Source: Aaosphaeria pasadenensis
Taxonomy: Eukaryota; Ascomycota; Dothideomycetes; Pleosporales
Assembly (NCBI GenBank): GCA_022813625.1
Contig: JAKLMB010000006.1
Location: 1,054,001 to 1,118,000 of the forward strand
Direction of reading: 5' to 3'
DNA length: 64,000 nt
The notes beneath the pieces are model-generated. The model saw nothing but the letters and a program-made list of their open reading frames with translations. It made no database searches and was not told the DNA's origin. This document shows, one piece after another, positions 10,672 to 21,368 of the stretch (positions are counted from its first letter, which is position 1; each line of letters opens with the position of its first letter). The position numbers and the translations under genes were made by a program.

Positions 10672-13073
10672 GGTTGCGGGTGGTTTGGTGGTTTTGTCTT
10701 TTTCCGTGCAGAAGGTCGAACTCGAGAAGTGAGGAGAGGGCGAGGCCAAAGGTATTTATATCGTTGGGATGCATGTATTATTTAGTTATTTACCCTAGCC
10801 TAAAAATGTCTCGTTCGATCTTCATTTTCTTTCTGCTCCTCCGCGGTCGCTACCAAGATTGCTGGGTTGATCATCTACCCAAATCAGCCCAATTCATATC
10901 GCGGAAACCCGGTCCACGTTTCCAGAGTAGACATCGTACAGTACCCCGGAAAAGGTCTCAGGCTGGGTTTATTAGACGATATTGGGTTCCTGGTAATACA
11001 ACATTGCGGTTTTAGAAGCCATCGTTTCATTAGGTTCGATGACTAGGAGGGGATTTGGCAAGACAGCAATTGATCTCATCAAGGTGGTCTATTTGTATAA
11101 TAATCTACCTAATTGTACACAGCAGAGATTCCAGGTCATGAAGCGGACTATGAAGACTGAATTACTATTCATTAAATATGGAATAAACCTGGGCAGGGTT
11201 GATGGGAAAACGTTCACCTTCCCTCAGAAACCCAAGCTCCCGCCCAGAAATTTCAAGCATTGCTCCAAGAAGAAGCATTCTAGCGCCTTTGCCATCTTAG
11301 AACAATCATACAATATCGTGAGAAATACGACGGGCCCTGAAATCTAAATTTTAGGGGAGGGTGTGCCGTTAGTACCACGTCAATCCCCACATATATAAGC
11401 AATATACCCCAGGATATAGATTCAAAACATGTCATTTGACCTTATTTCCCAAAGACGTTCCATAGACAGATTGAAGGTAGCTTGGGGTGCGGATCATCCT
11501 TATAAGTAACGGAGCGAGTTAATTCGACGACAATCCTCCCCGCCCCGGCTCCGCGCTACGTCGGATAAATTGATCGGATAGATTGTTTCATGCAACAGCA
11601 GCATGGGGCCGGACTACAGAAGGAATCTTCCTTTTTCTCGAACGTTGGAAATTGCGGAGGTGGCTTGACGGTTGGGGTTCGATCGGCGTGAGTTGACGCT
11701 GCTTGATAAGGTCGTAGGATTGGGTGCTACACGTAATGTAGATATTGACGTGGGAATGGAGCTATCAAATTGGACTCTGTACCTTGGGATTGTACTGTAG
11801 TCATGCAAATCACTCGCTTTGAAGGGCACCCTAAGCTAACTTAAAAATTATCATAATTTCACTCTGTGCTGAAGATGTCATAGAGAACTTCTACCCCAGA
11901 AGTAGATGAAGAAGAACGCTGCATTTTCAACTAGCACGTCTATCAGTCAGACTCTATCCTATGTATTTCGTTGTCCCTAGTATGTGAGCTACAACCAATC
12001 TCAGGTTCAATGATCGCTATTGCTCAAACAAGTAAGTCTCCAATTTAATAGACGGAAGATACCTCTGTGTACTTGGACCTAATTCTCGGAGTATATGTGA
12101 CCTACCTAACTATAGAAGAGCGGAATGCAATTACTACATCCGTAGATGAAGACAACAAGTAAGTTAAGAAGGATTATACAAACACTTGTAAGCCGGTCTT
12201 GTAGGCATATAAAAGGAAATTGACATTATAGCCCTACATCTTCTCCTGTCACCGTGCTCTGAAAGATAATCCATGAACCAGAAGGCAGACCTAAGTACAA
12301 ATACTTGTAACTGATGATCATGCCCCTTGGTTCAGTTTTCATATTTGTATAGTTTCGGAAAAGAATGGAAGACGCATAAATATCTCGTGGTAGATATTAT
12401 CATCCATTCCGCTTTCATGGTGAGGTCAATTGATACATTCATAGAGAGACTCAAAAGGTTGACAAGGAGATCTAATACTGCAAATATCATCGATCCCATC
12501 CCAGACTTTCTTCATGACTAAAATGAAATATTAAAACAACAGAACTTGTGGCGAACATTTGGATGGCAGCAAGATATTGTAAGACTTAAAGTAGATTTTG
12601 AAGCCCAGGACAGACACCACAGCTTAGAAGGCAAGCGCTCAACCAATGAATTGTCGACCCCTACTCGTACCACGAACGAACCCCGCCGTTGTCCGAATTT
12701 AGCCCACCACAAGTCCGGCACTACAACACGAAAGATGTCTAAAATTCGAAATGTAAATTTATCCATCAACTTCGTCTCGTCGTTCTACCACTCGCTCTCC
12801 TCTTTCCCCCAATGGAAGATGGGACGAGTGCCTTGTTGCCTTATAGCCTTGTCGCCTTGTCGCCTTGACTCGCACACTCGCACTTGTCCATTAATATTTG
12901 CCAGTTGAGGTGGATGTCACGCTGGGGCCTATTTGTGGTAGGAGCCATGTGATGCATTCGCACAGTGCGGTGTGTGCACGTCTTTCCCCCATCCAGGCGG
13001 CCAGCCGTGACCCAGTGCCCGCTTTGTTCCACAGGCGGCCGTTTCCCCTACTAAACCAAACGAATTAACAGTA
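10672..13073. other. Long intergenic region
   Basis: About 2.4 kb without a supportable gene. The open frames (for example on the plus strand at 11.0-11.3 kb and on the minus strand at 12.5-12.8 kb) show no domain, low-complexity bias or splice structure. Base composition is mixed, AT-rich around 11.8-12.6 kb. No transposon ends or long repeats are visible. Confidence 0.5.
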
Positions 13074-13074
13074 G

Positions 13075-13082
13075 TATATATA
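13075..13082 (+). promoter_or_regulatory. TATA box of U6 gene
   Basis: TATATATA lies 31 bp upstream of the inferred U6 start at 13106. This is the spacing expected for an RNA polymerase III type 3-like U6 promoter. Confidence 0.75.
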
Positions 13083-13105
13083 CCAAAGAATTTAGACCTT
13101 CCTTC

Positions 13106-13267
13106 GTGCTTTATGCACATTTGGTCAATGGTAAGCGCCCAACAATTCCCCCCAACACATTGCAAGAATTCATTGCTAACATTGAATGATAGAAACGATA
13201 CAGAGAAGATTAGCATGGCCCCTGCACTAAGGATGACACGCTCAATCAAAGAGAAGCAACCATTTTT
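13106..13267 (+). ncRNA. U6 spliceosomal snRNA with an intron
   Basis: U6 pairs with the 5' splice site and U2 and forms the catalytic metal-binding core of the spliceosome. Exon 1 (13106-13130) has the 5' stem-loop GTGC-TTTAT-GCAC followed by the conserved ACATTTGGTCAAT. Exon 2 (13193 to about 13267) starts AAACGAT and continues with the invariant ACAGAGA (13200-13206) and AGC triad (13212-13214), then CATGGCCCCTGCAC and AAGGATGACACG. It ends in a T run. Between them lies a 62-nt segment with every mark of a spliceosomal intron. Joining the exons gives an RNA of about 99-100 nt, normal for U6. The gene has a TATA box 31 bp upstream, an A-box-like TGGTCAATGG at 13122-13131 spanning the exon-intron boundary, and a B box just past the terminator. 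Intron-bearing U6 genes are known in Schizosaccharomyces and some basidiomycete yeasts. Confidence 0.93.
13131..13192 (+). other. Spliceosomal-type intron within U6
   Basis: The donor is GTAAGC, the branch-point consensus GCTAAC lies at 13175-13180, and the acceptor is TAG at 13190-13192. The length of 62 nt fits the protein-coding introns in this window. Removing it restores the U6 order GGTCAAT-G-AAACGATACAGAGA. It sits seven nucleotides upstream of ACAGAGA. Confidence 0.88.
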
Positions 13268-13273
13268 TTTTTT
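13263..13273 (+). terminator. Pol III T-run terminator of U6
   Basis: A run of 11 T residues immediately follows the U6 3' end. A second shorter T run lies near 13318, beyond the B box, and could act as a back-up. Confidence 0.85.
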
Positions 13274-13291
13274 GCTGATGCAGTAGGCGTG

Positions 13292-13302
13292 GGTTCGAGT
13301 CT
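13292..13302 (+). promoter_or_regulatory. Downstream B box
   Basis: GGTTCGAGTCT matches the pol III B-box consensus GGTTCGANTCC at ten of eleven positions. It lies about 25 bp beyond the U6 end. In budding yeast SNR6 the B box is also downstream, though further away, and recruits TFIIIC. No tRNA can be folded around this site. Confidence 0.7.
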
Positions 13303-13329
13303 GGGTGTAGTCGTGTCTTTTTTGGCCAC

Positions 13330-14025
13330 CGCGACTTTTCATTTTTACTTTTTAGCTTTGCGAAATACTCCGTAGATACGCTCGACGTTTAATAAGATTT
13401 ATTTAAATATTCTATCGATCTATATCTTCCATGCAACTGATGGACTATCTCTTCTGCCTGTGTTTTGTTATGAATTTCACTCACAGTTAAATGATCGATC
13501 ATATATCATATGGCATATAGAATGTCTACCAAGTGCCTTTAGGACAGACCAATAGAACTGTAAAAATAAAACCACCAGAGGCCAAAGTAATGTATTATGC
13601 CTTTTGATGCTTCTCGAACATTTAATTAGACAATTTTATCGCATCAAAAATATTACAATGTTTAATTACGCAAGTGCGGCAGCTCACAATGTGGAGTCAA
13701 ATCTTCATTACTTATTGTCATTGAGGAGATAGGGCTGGCTGGGCTTCATACGAAGAGCGCGACCAGCACGCCCCTCAGAAGAGAAACCCACCGCCTATCT
13801 CAGCTAAGGCTAAAGATTCATTATACATCCAAATCAACTTTCGAAAAGAATGACTGACATACAGCGCAGAGGGTATCAAGCGACATAAAATAAGGAAAAG
13901 GAACAAAAACACACACTATACGCCCTTTGATATATCCATCCATCCATAGATCCCATCAACATCGGTGCGAAAATAACCTCTTTCTTTCGCGACTTCGTAA
14001 CAACATTTCAAATCAATTTTTTTAC
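13330..14025. other. Intergenic region, AT-rich
   Basis: About 700 bp between the U6 gene and the 3' end of the BTB gene. It carries one TACTCCGTA word at 13366. No gene is seen. Confidence 0.5.
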
Positions 14026-15583
14026 TCATACGCCTTCGTCCCATGGGAAGTCTTGCAATTCTAATCGCGTACTCGTCAGGTATGGCAATCCGCCTCCGTC
14101 CCGGCCTAGGTCGAGTTCGAGGAAGTTTCGCATCACCGGCTTGACGACGTCCTTCGCGCGCTCTTTGATCTCGTCGATCCTGCGCTCGAACCGTTTTAGA
14201 TTTTCTCGATTGTACTGGTCGGGCGACAGGCGGAGGAACCGCTTGCATTCGTCGTGGTTCAGATAACTCGAGCCTCCCGTGCCGAGCAGACGGAAGACGC
14301 GACCGGTGTTGAACGCCGGCGGCGGCGGGAGCGGACTATTGTCGCCGCCGTTCCTTGAGTTCGGCGGCCTCGGCGACTTCAATATCGGTGCTGGGGGTGG
14401 TGTCGTGTTCTCTGCCAACCACTGCCTGAACAGGCTCATCGCGAGCCAGTCCAGCCAGTTGTTACTCGGCGTCACCCTCTCGCCCCGGCTCGTCGTGAGC
14501 GTTATCCGGAACAGCTTGCCCTCGATCTTCGCCTTCATCTCGTCGAGCTCGTCAACTTTGTCCTCGATCAGGTCGATCACTCCGTCCGATGTCTGTCCGC
14601 GCAATTGGTTGGCGCCCTGCGGCCACTGGCCCACCACGTGCACCATGGCTTCTTGGAAGATGGCCTTGCTGCGAGCCATGTAGCCCAGCTTGAGATAGCT
14701 GGGAGGGTATTTCGCGATCTGCTTCCATAACCTGCCCTGGAATCGCAACAGGTGATGGTCGACCCGCGGTCCGATGACCTCGAGCGCGTCGTACATGTCC
14801 GCGAGCTGTAGTAGCGACTTGCATTCCACGTAGGCGTTTGCGATGTTGATAGGGTCGAGGGTCGGCGGGTAGTTATAGAAGACGCGGAACATGTTGTCGT
14901 AGTCGCGGAAGAGGTCGTCGTCGGGGTCGCTTTGTGTTGCGGGGACGTGGAGCGAGGAGAAGTTGGCCATGCTCCTGAAGAAGCCGGACTGCGGGGCGGA
15001 GGGCTTATTGCGTGCGGATGGCGGTTGGGGAGGAGGTGCGACATCGCCGCTGCCAAATATCGTGGGTTGTGCTTTCTGGAGGGAGGGAGTTAGCATACAA
15101 TGTAATGGACCATACCGCACCTCCGAGCGGGACGAGTCTCTTCGAACCTACCTTTTGTATGAGCATCGGAAGCTCCTCGTCATTATTCCCCCAGTCCAGC
15201 TCATACCTCCACATCTTCTTCTCTGGCGCCGACCCGGACGGAATTCTCGCAAGCGCATTCGGATTCACCGAGTTCCCCTCCCCAGCATTCGCCCACTCGT
15301 CGCTCGTCCCCGCACTGAAGAACCCCGAACACTGCGTGAGGATCAACTTGTGCAAAAGATACCGCTGCTCCTTCCTCCCGTTCGATATGATGATCTCGAC
15401 ATCGCCCGTGTGCGTGAAGACGGGGAACTCGTTCTGCGGTTGGTAGGACGACCCTCCGAAATGTGACCGGTGCGGTCGATGCCTTCGCACGGTCGACGCC
15501 CTCGAGGAATGCGATGTGACGGAGGGTGGGCGGCGAATCGCGAGCGACCGCTCTGCCCCTTGGGAGTCGGGATAGGAAACCAT
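14026..15583 (-). CDS. BTB/POZ-domain protein
   Basis: Two exons, 15583-15152 and 15075-14026 (intron 15076-15151 with a CTAAC branch point), encode 493 residues. The BTB fold lies at about residues 50-100. It has the typical strand TGDVEIIISNG followed by the helix pair containing RYLLHKLILTQCSGFF. This dimerisation or adaptor fold is used by cullin-3 substrate receptors and transcription factors. The rest is helical and ends with a proline-rich insert and a conserved-looking block (LNHDECKRFLRLSPDQYN). There is no zinc finger, kelch repeat, signal peptide or membrane segment. Similar BTB-only proteins are abundant and poorly characterised in filamentous fungi. Function is unknown beyond probable protein-protein interaction. 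Confidence 0.85.
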
Positions 15584-16732
15584 GCGCTGCTGCTGCGTTG
15601 TGCGTTTGTTGTGTTCCGGGGCGTGGGGCCGTAGTGTTGTATGATGTCTCTGTTTACTCGGGTCGTGCTGGATCCAAGTCGGTGGTAATACCGATTTTTA
15701 ATTGCGATCGGAAGGAGATTGGTGGATACAATGTAGGAGGAAGATTCGTGATAGAAGAAAGGGCGAGGAGTGCGCGAAAATTGCGTGGCTGCGGGTTGTG
15801 TTGTTGTTCCTGTATGACGAGATGCAGGTCGAGTTGCAGAATGGATGGCCGGGTGGTCGACTTGTTGTTGCTAGGGAGAGGCTGGCGGCTGTCGCAGTAA
15901 GAGGTCGCCGTTTGCTCCACCCCGCCTTCTGCTTGCGACGGTTTAGGATGAACTTCGCAGCACTTGGAAGACACCCAGGAGGAGGTTGAAGATGGTATGG
16001 TAAGGTGGGTGTTAGAAAAGTTCAGTCATGACCTTTGGAAAAGGTGTGGAGGTGGTTTCAAGAGCATCTCGGAGGTCAACAGACAATTGGTCGTGGCGAA
16101 TGGTCCCACTTTGGCTTTGGCTTCAGGGCCATTTTCCCTGTAATCCTGTCCAGTCCCCAGTCCTCTTTTACACAGGACACAGTGCAGTCTACAGTCTACC
16201 TACAGTGACTACAGTCCTGTCCAATGTCGACAGGCCACCATCCACCCTTGTTTACTTGCACTGCACTGCAACTACTGAATCGGTACTGCACCATTGCAGC
16301 TGAGGCGGACACGGAGAGATGCCCATCCAACCCAGATGTGCCCACAAGACCAAACGACCAGGGCCAATGACCGTTGGTAGCCGGGCCAAGCTTCGATTCA
16401 GCCTCGATGGCGGCGAGACGGGCCTACCGAGGGGTGGCCACGGACTGGAAGATGCTTCCACATGGATATGCACTGATGCTGTATTAATGCACGTTTCTAT
16501 TTAGATCTGTTTCTGTTCCCGTCCATGGTGGCCAAAGAATTCCGAATGGTCGAAAAGATCGAATGCATTACTTCGTAATGTTTGTGGTATGCTATGCTAA
16601 CTACTACAACTAATACTGCTATACAATTACAAGCACCTGTTCAACTTGCGTTGAATTAGTTCTACAGATTAATGGTACATTTAACTTTTGAATGTTCGTT
16701 AATTTTTTTCTCCTTCTCGTTCTTCGTAACAT
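15584..16732. other. Intergenic region
   Basis: This is the promoter side of the BTB gene and the 3' side of the SerRS gene. Around 16175-16215 there are several close copies of a CTACAGT/ACAGTC word. No gene is supported. Confidence 0.5.
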
Positions 16733-18289
16733 TTAATAGCTTCCCGTGCTATGCTTATGTCCTTGAATCTGGTCTACACCGCCCATGAAAGGCCTCAGAA
16801 CCTCTGGAATGGTTACCGTGTAGTGTCGCTCATCCCAATGATTCTCCAAGATGGCGGCCAGCACTCGTGGCACGGCCAATGCGGTGCCATTCAAAGTGAA
16901 GGGGAAATCGAGCTTACGGCCGGCCTTCTCCAGACGCACTCTTGTATGTAGTCGTCGACTTTGATAATCTGTGCACATCGACGTCGATGTGACTTCACCC
17001 CAGCCGTTATCCTTCTCTCGACGTGACGGGAAGTACGCCTCAATATCGCGTTTGCGCGTGGCACTTGCTCCAAGATCTGTGCTAGGCATTTCCAGTATGC
17101 GACAGTGAAGACCTAAAGACTCCAGTATTTCCTTCTGTATCGATAGCATCTCCTCGAAGATGGTCTCTGAGGTCGACTCGACAGGGACGGTAAAATGTTC
17201 ATGGTCGACGTTGTCCGGGAGCGTCCACGCGAACATCTCCACCTTTGTGAATTCATGTACGCGGTATAGTCCTTTTGTATCGACTCCTCGGGCACCGGCT
17301 TCCGCTCGATAGCATCTGCTGACACCGACTGTCTTTAATGGCAAATCTGCATCTTCTATGACCTGGTTGGCCTTCATGCCAGCCAGTGGTATTTCAGCAG
17401 TGCCTGCTAGTGCCAACGTTGGTTTTGATTTGTCTTTCTCTGCCTGTTCAATGGCGTATATTTGTTGTTCTCCGTTCTGGTCTCTAGGTTGGAATCCACA
17501 GGCCGCCGCAATGTGCGAGTATACCAGAGACGGTGGCGCCACGGCCTTCCATCCTCTCTTCCTTGCAACGCTGAGAGCATACTGAACCAGCGCTTGTTCC
17601 AGCATTGCTCCTTCGCCTATGAGATAGTACCAGCCCCAACCTGACGTCTGAGCTGCGCCTGCGAAGTCCAATATCCCCAGCTCGGTTCCGATGTGTACGT
17701 GGGATCGCCAGACACGGTCCGACTTGGATGGTTCAGGTTCTGGATGATCATTGATGTACCCCACAATCTCTGCTTCCTGTCCGACCGGCGTGTGTACGCT
17801 GCTCAGGTTCGGCAGGTCCTGGGCGAGGTTGTCCATTTCCTCCTGCAACAGCGTTTCCTTCTCTTCTATGCCGCTCAATTCCACCTTAATCGATTTGGCT
17901 TCGTTGATAATCGCATCCTTGTCTTCCGTCTGCCTGATATCTCCTTCAGCATCTCCACTCCGCGACGCCGCATTCGCAAGACTCCGCCTCAGCTGATTGC
18001 TGCGCTCTCGAAGACCACGGGCGCTCTTCTGAAGCTCGAGCCATTGATCATGGAGCTCAATGATTTTCCACGGAGCCTCGCTGTGTGCACCGTAATTTCG
18101 ATCTATGCAATTTTGAGAGTATAGTCCGGGGTTCTGTCGGATGTGTTTGAGGTCAATCGCGGGCTTGGGAGCGAAGGAGGGTCGAGTGTAGTTGCGGGCG
18201 AAGCATTGTGAGTTGCGGAGGTGCAGTCTGCAAGAAGCCAAGGAGCTCCTGGCTGCAGAGGTCAGTAATCGACCTTTCACTGGCCTCAT
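16733..18289 (-). CDS. DIA4: Seryl-tRNA synthetase, probably mitochondrial
   Basis: Class II aminoacyl-tRNA synthetase that charges tRNA-Ser. It is a single exon of 518 residues from the ATG at 18289. The start MRPVKGRLLTSAARSSLASC is basic, Ser-rich and free of acidic residues, as in a mitochondrial targeting peptide. Next comes the long antiparallel coiled-coil tRNA-binding arm (about residues 75-185). The class II catalytic domain follows, with the TAEIPLAG segment, motif 2 around RCYRAEAG, and motif 3 sequences TSTSMCTDYQSRR and NGTALAVPR. The mitochondrial assignment rests on the presequence and on resemblance to the yeast Dia4 type rather than the cytosolic Ses1 type. The last 20 residues include FMGGVDQI, usual for the family. 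Confidence 0.93.
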   Translation of the reverse strand: MRPVKGRLLTSAARSSLASCRLHLRNSQCFARNYTRPSFAPKPAIDLKHIRQNPGLYSQNCIDRNYGAHSEAPWKIIELHDQWLELQKSARGLRERSNQLRRSLANAASRSGDAEGDIRQTEDKDAIINEAKSIKVELSGIEEKETLLQEEMDNLAQDLPNLSSVHTPVGQEAEIVGYINDHPEPEPSKSDRVWRSHVHIGTELGILDFAGAAQTSGWGWYYLIGEGAMLEQALVQYALSVARKRGWKAVAPPSLVYSHIAAACGFQPRDQNGEQQIYAIEQAEKDKSKPTLALAGTAEIPLAGMKANQVIEDADLPLKTVGVSRCYRAEAGARGVDTKGLYRVHEFTKVEMFAWTLPDNVDHEHFTVPVESTSETIFEEMLSIQKEILESLGLHCRILEMPSTDLGASATRKRDIEAYFPSRREKDNGWGEVTSTSMCTDYQSRRLHTRVRLEKAGRKLDFPFTLNGTALAVPRVLAAILENHWDERHYTVTIPEVLRPFMGGVDQIQGHKHSTGSY

Positions 18290-19563
18290 GGCGGACGAGC
18301 GACAGGAGGACGATGTGATCTTTGAGAGTATAGTATAGGACGATATCACACAATAACAGAACAATGAAGCTCGAATGACGCCGGATCCACTTTATTTTCG
18401 TTGGTCCACCGCCAAGCACCCCTCCAGCCTCACCTTACAGCTACACAGTTACATACACATGTACCTTATTACGACTGTACTCTGTACTCTCACTTATGGA
18501 GTACCAGCTGAACTTTTGAAGAATAATGTAAATGAGTAATGAATGGTCATCCTCCTTTGTTCATGATATCTCCAGGATTATGGACCCAGGAAGTCATTAC
18601 TGACGGATACTTGATTGTCGTTGAAGATACAAGCCTAGTGCAGTGGACGGTGGGAGGGAGCTAGCATCCTAAAGGGACATTGTTGCGAACCTTACGAGAA
18701 AGGAATGATCCGCCCACTGCTACGGGTTCCTATTCATTCAACGATAATTAAGAAACCGAAATCTTGAACAAGCTTGTATCCATCTTCGTGAAATATGGCT
18801 GCGGCTCAATGTCACTTATAAGTGTGGCTGCGCGGCTTCAATAGCTTCTAAGCCATAATTATGTCGTAGGCAGAAGACAGGCATATGACATGTGCCTCTG
18901 ACTATTTCCTGTGATCATACTCGGAGTTATAGCCTGTATACAAGTCAACAGCCCAACTTGTCACTGTCCCGATGTACACTCATGATATGAAATGTGCTAC
19001 GTGATCAAGATATCCCATTTGCCTCCAGTTGAATGGATGTGCTGGTATCACAGCATCGACCTTGAGGAGGCACGCGATGGTCTCCCATCGTCACAAAGAT
19101 GCACCGGATTGGGAAGATGCGAGCGTGTGGCGCAGATGCCGCGCACGAGACGAGACAGGACAGAGACAAGACAATCCGCATCCACATCCATGCCCCGACT
19201 ACGATCCATCTACGGTGACGGTGACGGTGCACACATCCATAACCATAATAGACCGGCGACCGGACGACACGCACTGTTACGAAGCTGACCCACGTCTTTA
19301 CTCAGACTCCCGCTCGCACGCTAGTTAGCTACTGCCTGCCCGGCTTGGGTCCTCTCCTCTTTCTAGGTATCCTCAAAAGACCTACCTTCAGCCAGTCGAG
19401 GGACTGGTCCTCTTCCTTTCCTCACTCTTCCTCCTCTCCTCATCTCCACCTCTTCCATCCACCGTCTACCTTCCCAGCCGATCGTGCGACCTCCGACCGC
19501 CAGCGGGCGCTCCCGTTCAACTCCCTTACATACCAACATACCCCACGAAGCACCCCACACACA
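18290..19563. other. Intergenic region between divergent genes
   Basis: This is a shared upstream region of the SerRS gene (minus) and the TLC-domain gene (plus). The part near 19340-19560 is CT-rich, typical of a fungal core promoter and leader. A short GACGGT repeat lies near 19215. No gene is seen. Confidence 0.55.
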
Positions 19564-20767
19564 ATGCTCGACCCGTTTCCTTTCCCTCCACCGGCGGGGT
19601 TGGTGTCATACATCGAGCCCATTGCCGACAAACTCGCCCTCAAGACGCTCCCGTACCATTTCCACGAGGTCGTGTTTGCCTTTACACTCTATCACATCAC
19701 AAACAAGTACCTGTCACCAGCGTTCTCTCGCTTCTTCTTCCCCCGGATATACCCTACCTTCAACGCGCGAACAAAGCTGAACTGGGATGTCCACATTGTT
19801 TCTTTCGTGCAGAGCACGCTCATTAACATCCTGGCCCTCTGGGTGATCTTCACCGATGACGTTCGGACCGAGATGAGCTGGCAGGATAGAGTGTTTGGTT
19901 ATACCGGTGCTGGGGGCTTGATTCAAGGCTTTGCTACGGGATACTTCGTTTGGGACCTGTTCATCACGCTCCAGAACGTGACCGTTTTTGGCCCGGGCAT
20001 GCTTGCGCATGCTGTATCCGCCTTGTTTGTTTTCTCACTTGGATTCGTGAGTAACCCTATCAATCTAAATGTCCCGGACAGGAGTGCAGACCGACAGTAC
20101 TAACATTTTTGTTCAGAGACCTTTCGTCAACTTCTACGCCCCGACGTTTATTCTCTACGAACTCTCCTCCCCATTCCTCAACATCCATTGGTTCTGCGAT
20201 AAGCTCAACCTGACTGGATCTAAGATCCAGTTGTATAACGGCATCTTCTTGCTCATCACCTTCTTCTCTTGCCGTCTTGTCTGGGGAAGCTACCAGTCCA
20301 TCCGTGTGTTCACGGATGTGTACCGCGCCATGACCATGGAGCCGGGCACCCTTCAAAATGTAAAGTTCAACAATGAAACAAGCGCTGATGGAAGCCTGAT
20401 CCCGGACAATGACATCATGCGGTTCGCTGGAGAAGGACAGGTTCCTTTTTGGCTTGCGGGCTGCTACCTAGCTAGCAATCTTACCCTCAACGGCCTTAAT
20501 TGGTTCTGGTTCGGCAAGATGATTGCAACAATCAGGAAACGATTCGACCCGCCTCTCGGTACGAGGAAGGCCGAGGAAGCTGCAGCGGCGCTACCGGAGG
20601 AGGAGAAGGTCTTGGTGGAGGGTATTCATGTGGAGACCCCAGGCGTGGAGGAGCTAAACGGTGGAGACTACTTAGGCAGCAAGCAGATCGATGTGCAGAA
20701 AGGCAAGAAGCATCTAGAGGTGCAGGCCAATGAAGTTAGGAGCCGAAGCACCAGAAGGAAGGGATGA
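19564..20767 (+). CDS. TLC-domain membrane protein
   Basis: Two exons, 19564-20046 and 20117-20767, encode 377 residues. The protein has about six to seven hydrophobic spans with the signature layout of a TRAM-LAG1-CLN8 (TLC) domain. Characteristic pieces are FHEVVFAFTLYHITNKY near the start, the WDVHIVSFVQSTLIN span, GYFVWDLF (the family's YF-x-WD motif), and the exon-2 spans containing HWFCDKLNL and CRLVWGSYQS. The long hydrophilic tail is Lys/Glu-rich and probably cytosolic. TLC proteins act in the ER or plasma membrane. The ceramide synthase His-His active motif is not evident, so this is more likely a TMEM56/TLCD-type lipid-regulating protein than a Lag1 enzyme. The start ATG sits in a good context (ACACACAATG). 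Confidence 0.88.
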
Positions 20768-21368
20768 TAGGCTCATCGATCAGCCATACCGAGCGTAGGG
20801 ATCTGCTCCAAGCCAGCATCGAGTTCTACCAAGACTCTGTCTCTGATCTCGCACGCTGCCACCTTCTATCCCGCTGGCCGTCGATGCTATCTTCACGAAA
20901 GAGGCGACGATACGCACTATTTCCACGAAGATGATGCTCCTAGATATTGGAGCAACAGTTCCAAGCTTGCTGAGCCATAGTTCAAACAGTAGTTTAGGTG
21001 TTGAGGGTCTTAAGAAGGTCAGGATTTGATCAGAGTGATCAGAGGGATTTGATCAGAGTGATCAGAGAGATAATATGCAATACAATGCCCAGTCAATTTT
21101 CCTTTTTGAAGAAAACAAAGACTTTTTGAAGAAAAGCAAAAACCCAACGAATACCGTCAAGCAGACGATAATTGCTTTTGCAAGCTTTTGCGACGTGTAG
21201 ATGGGTGTGTAACCGTCCACCCGTCTAACTAAGCTAGCGTGTGCGTACAACATTATCAATTCGCCAGGCCTCTTCTATCCACCAGCATCACCTCCATTTC
21301 CACCACGCAGCCTCTTCCACCTGAATCTCCCAACAATCTTGATCTGGGGAAGATTCAAGAGAGCCATA
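20768..21368. other. Intergenic region with two short tandem duplications
   Basis: It holds the 3' end of the TLC gene and the leader of the F-box-like gene. It contains a perfect 23-bp tandem duplication (21022-21067) and an imperfect 20-bp-spaced one at about 21102-21135 (shared core CTTTTTGAAGAAAA). No gene is seen. Confidence 0.6.
21022..21067. repeat. Perfect 23-bp tandem duplication
   Basis: Two adjacent identical 23-bp units begin GGATTTGATCAGAG. Each unit contains two TGATCA palindromes. It lies 260 bp downstream of the TLC gene. No function is assigned. Confidence 0.9.

Noticed and set aside
11039..11347. A 102-codon plus-strand frame in the long intergenic region
   Set aside because: No recognisable motif, no promoter-like context and ordinary intergenic composition.
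13285..13310. Possible tRNA suggested by the B-box GGTTCGAGTCT
   Set aside because: No acceptor stem, anticodon arm or A box can be folded around it. Its place just after the U6 terminator fits an external B box.
12929..13342. A 137-codon minus-strand frame across the U6 locus
   Set aside because: It runs antisense through U6, its promoter and terminator. It has no domain and is explained by chance.
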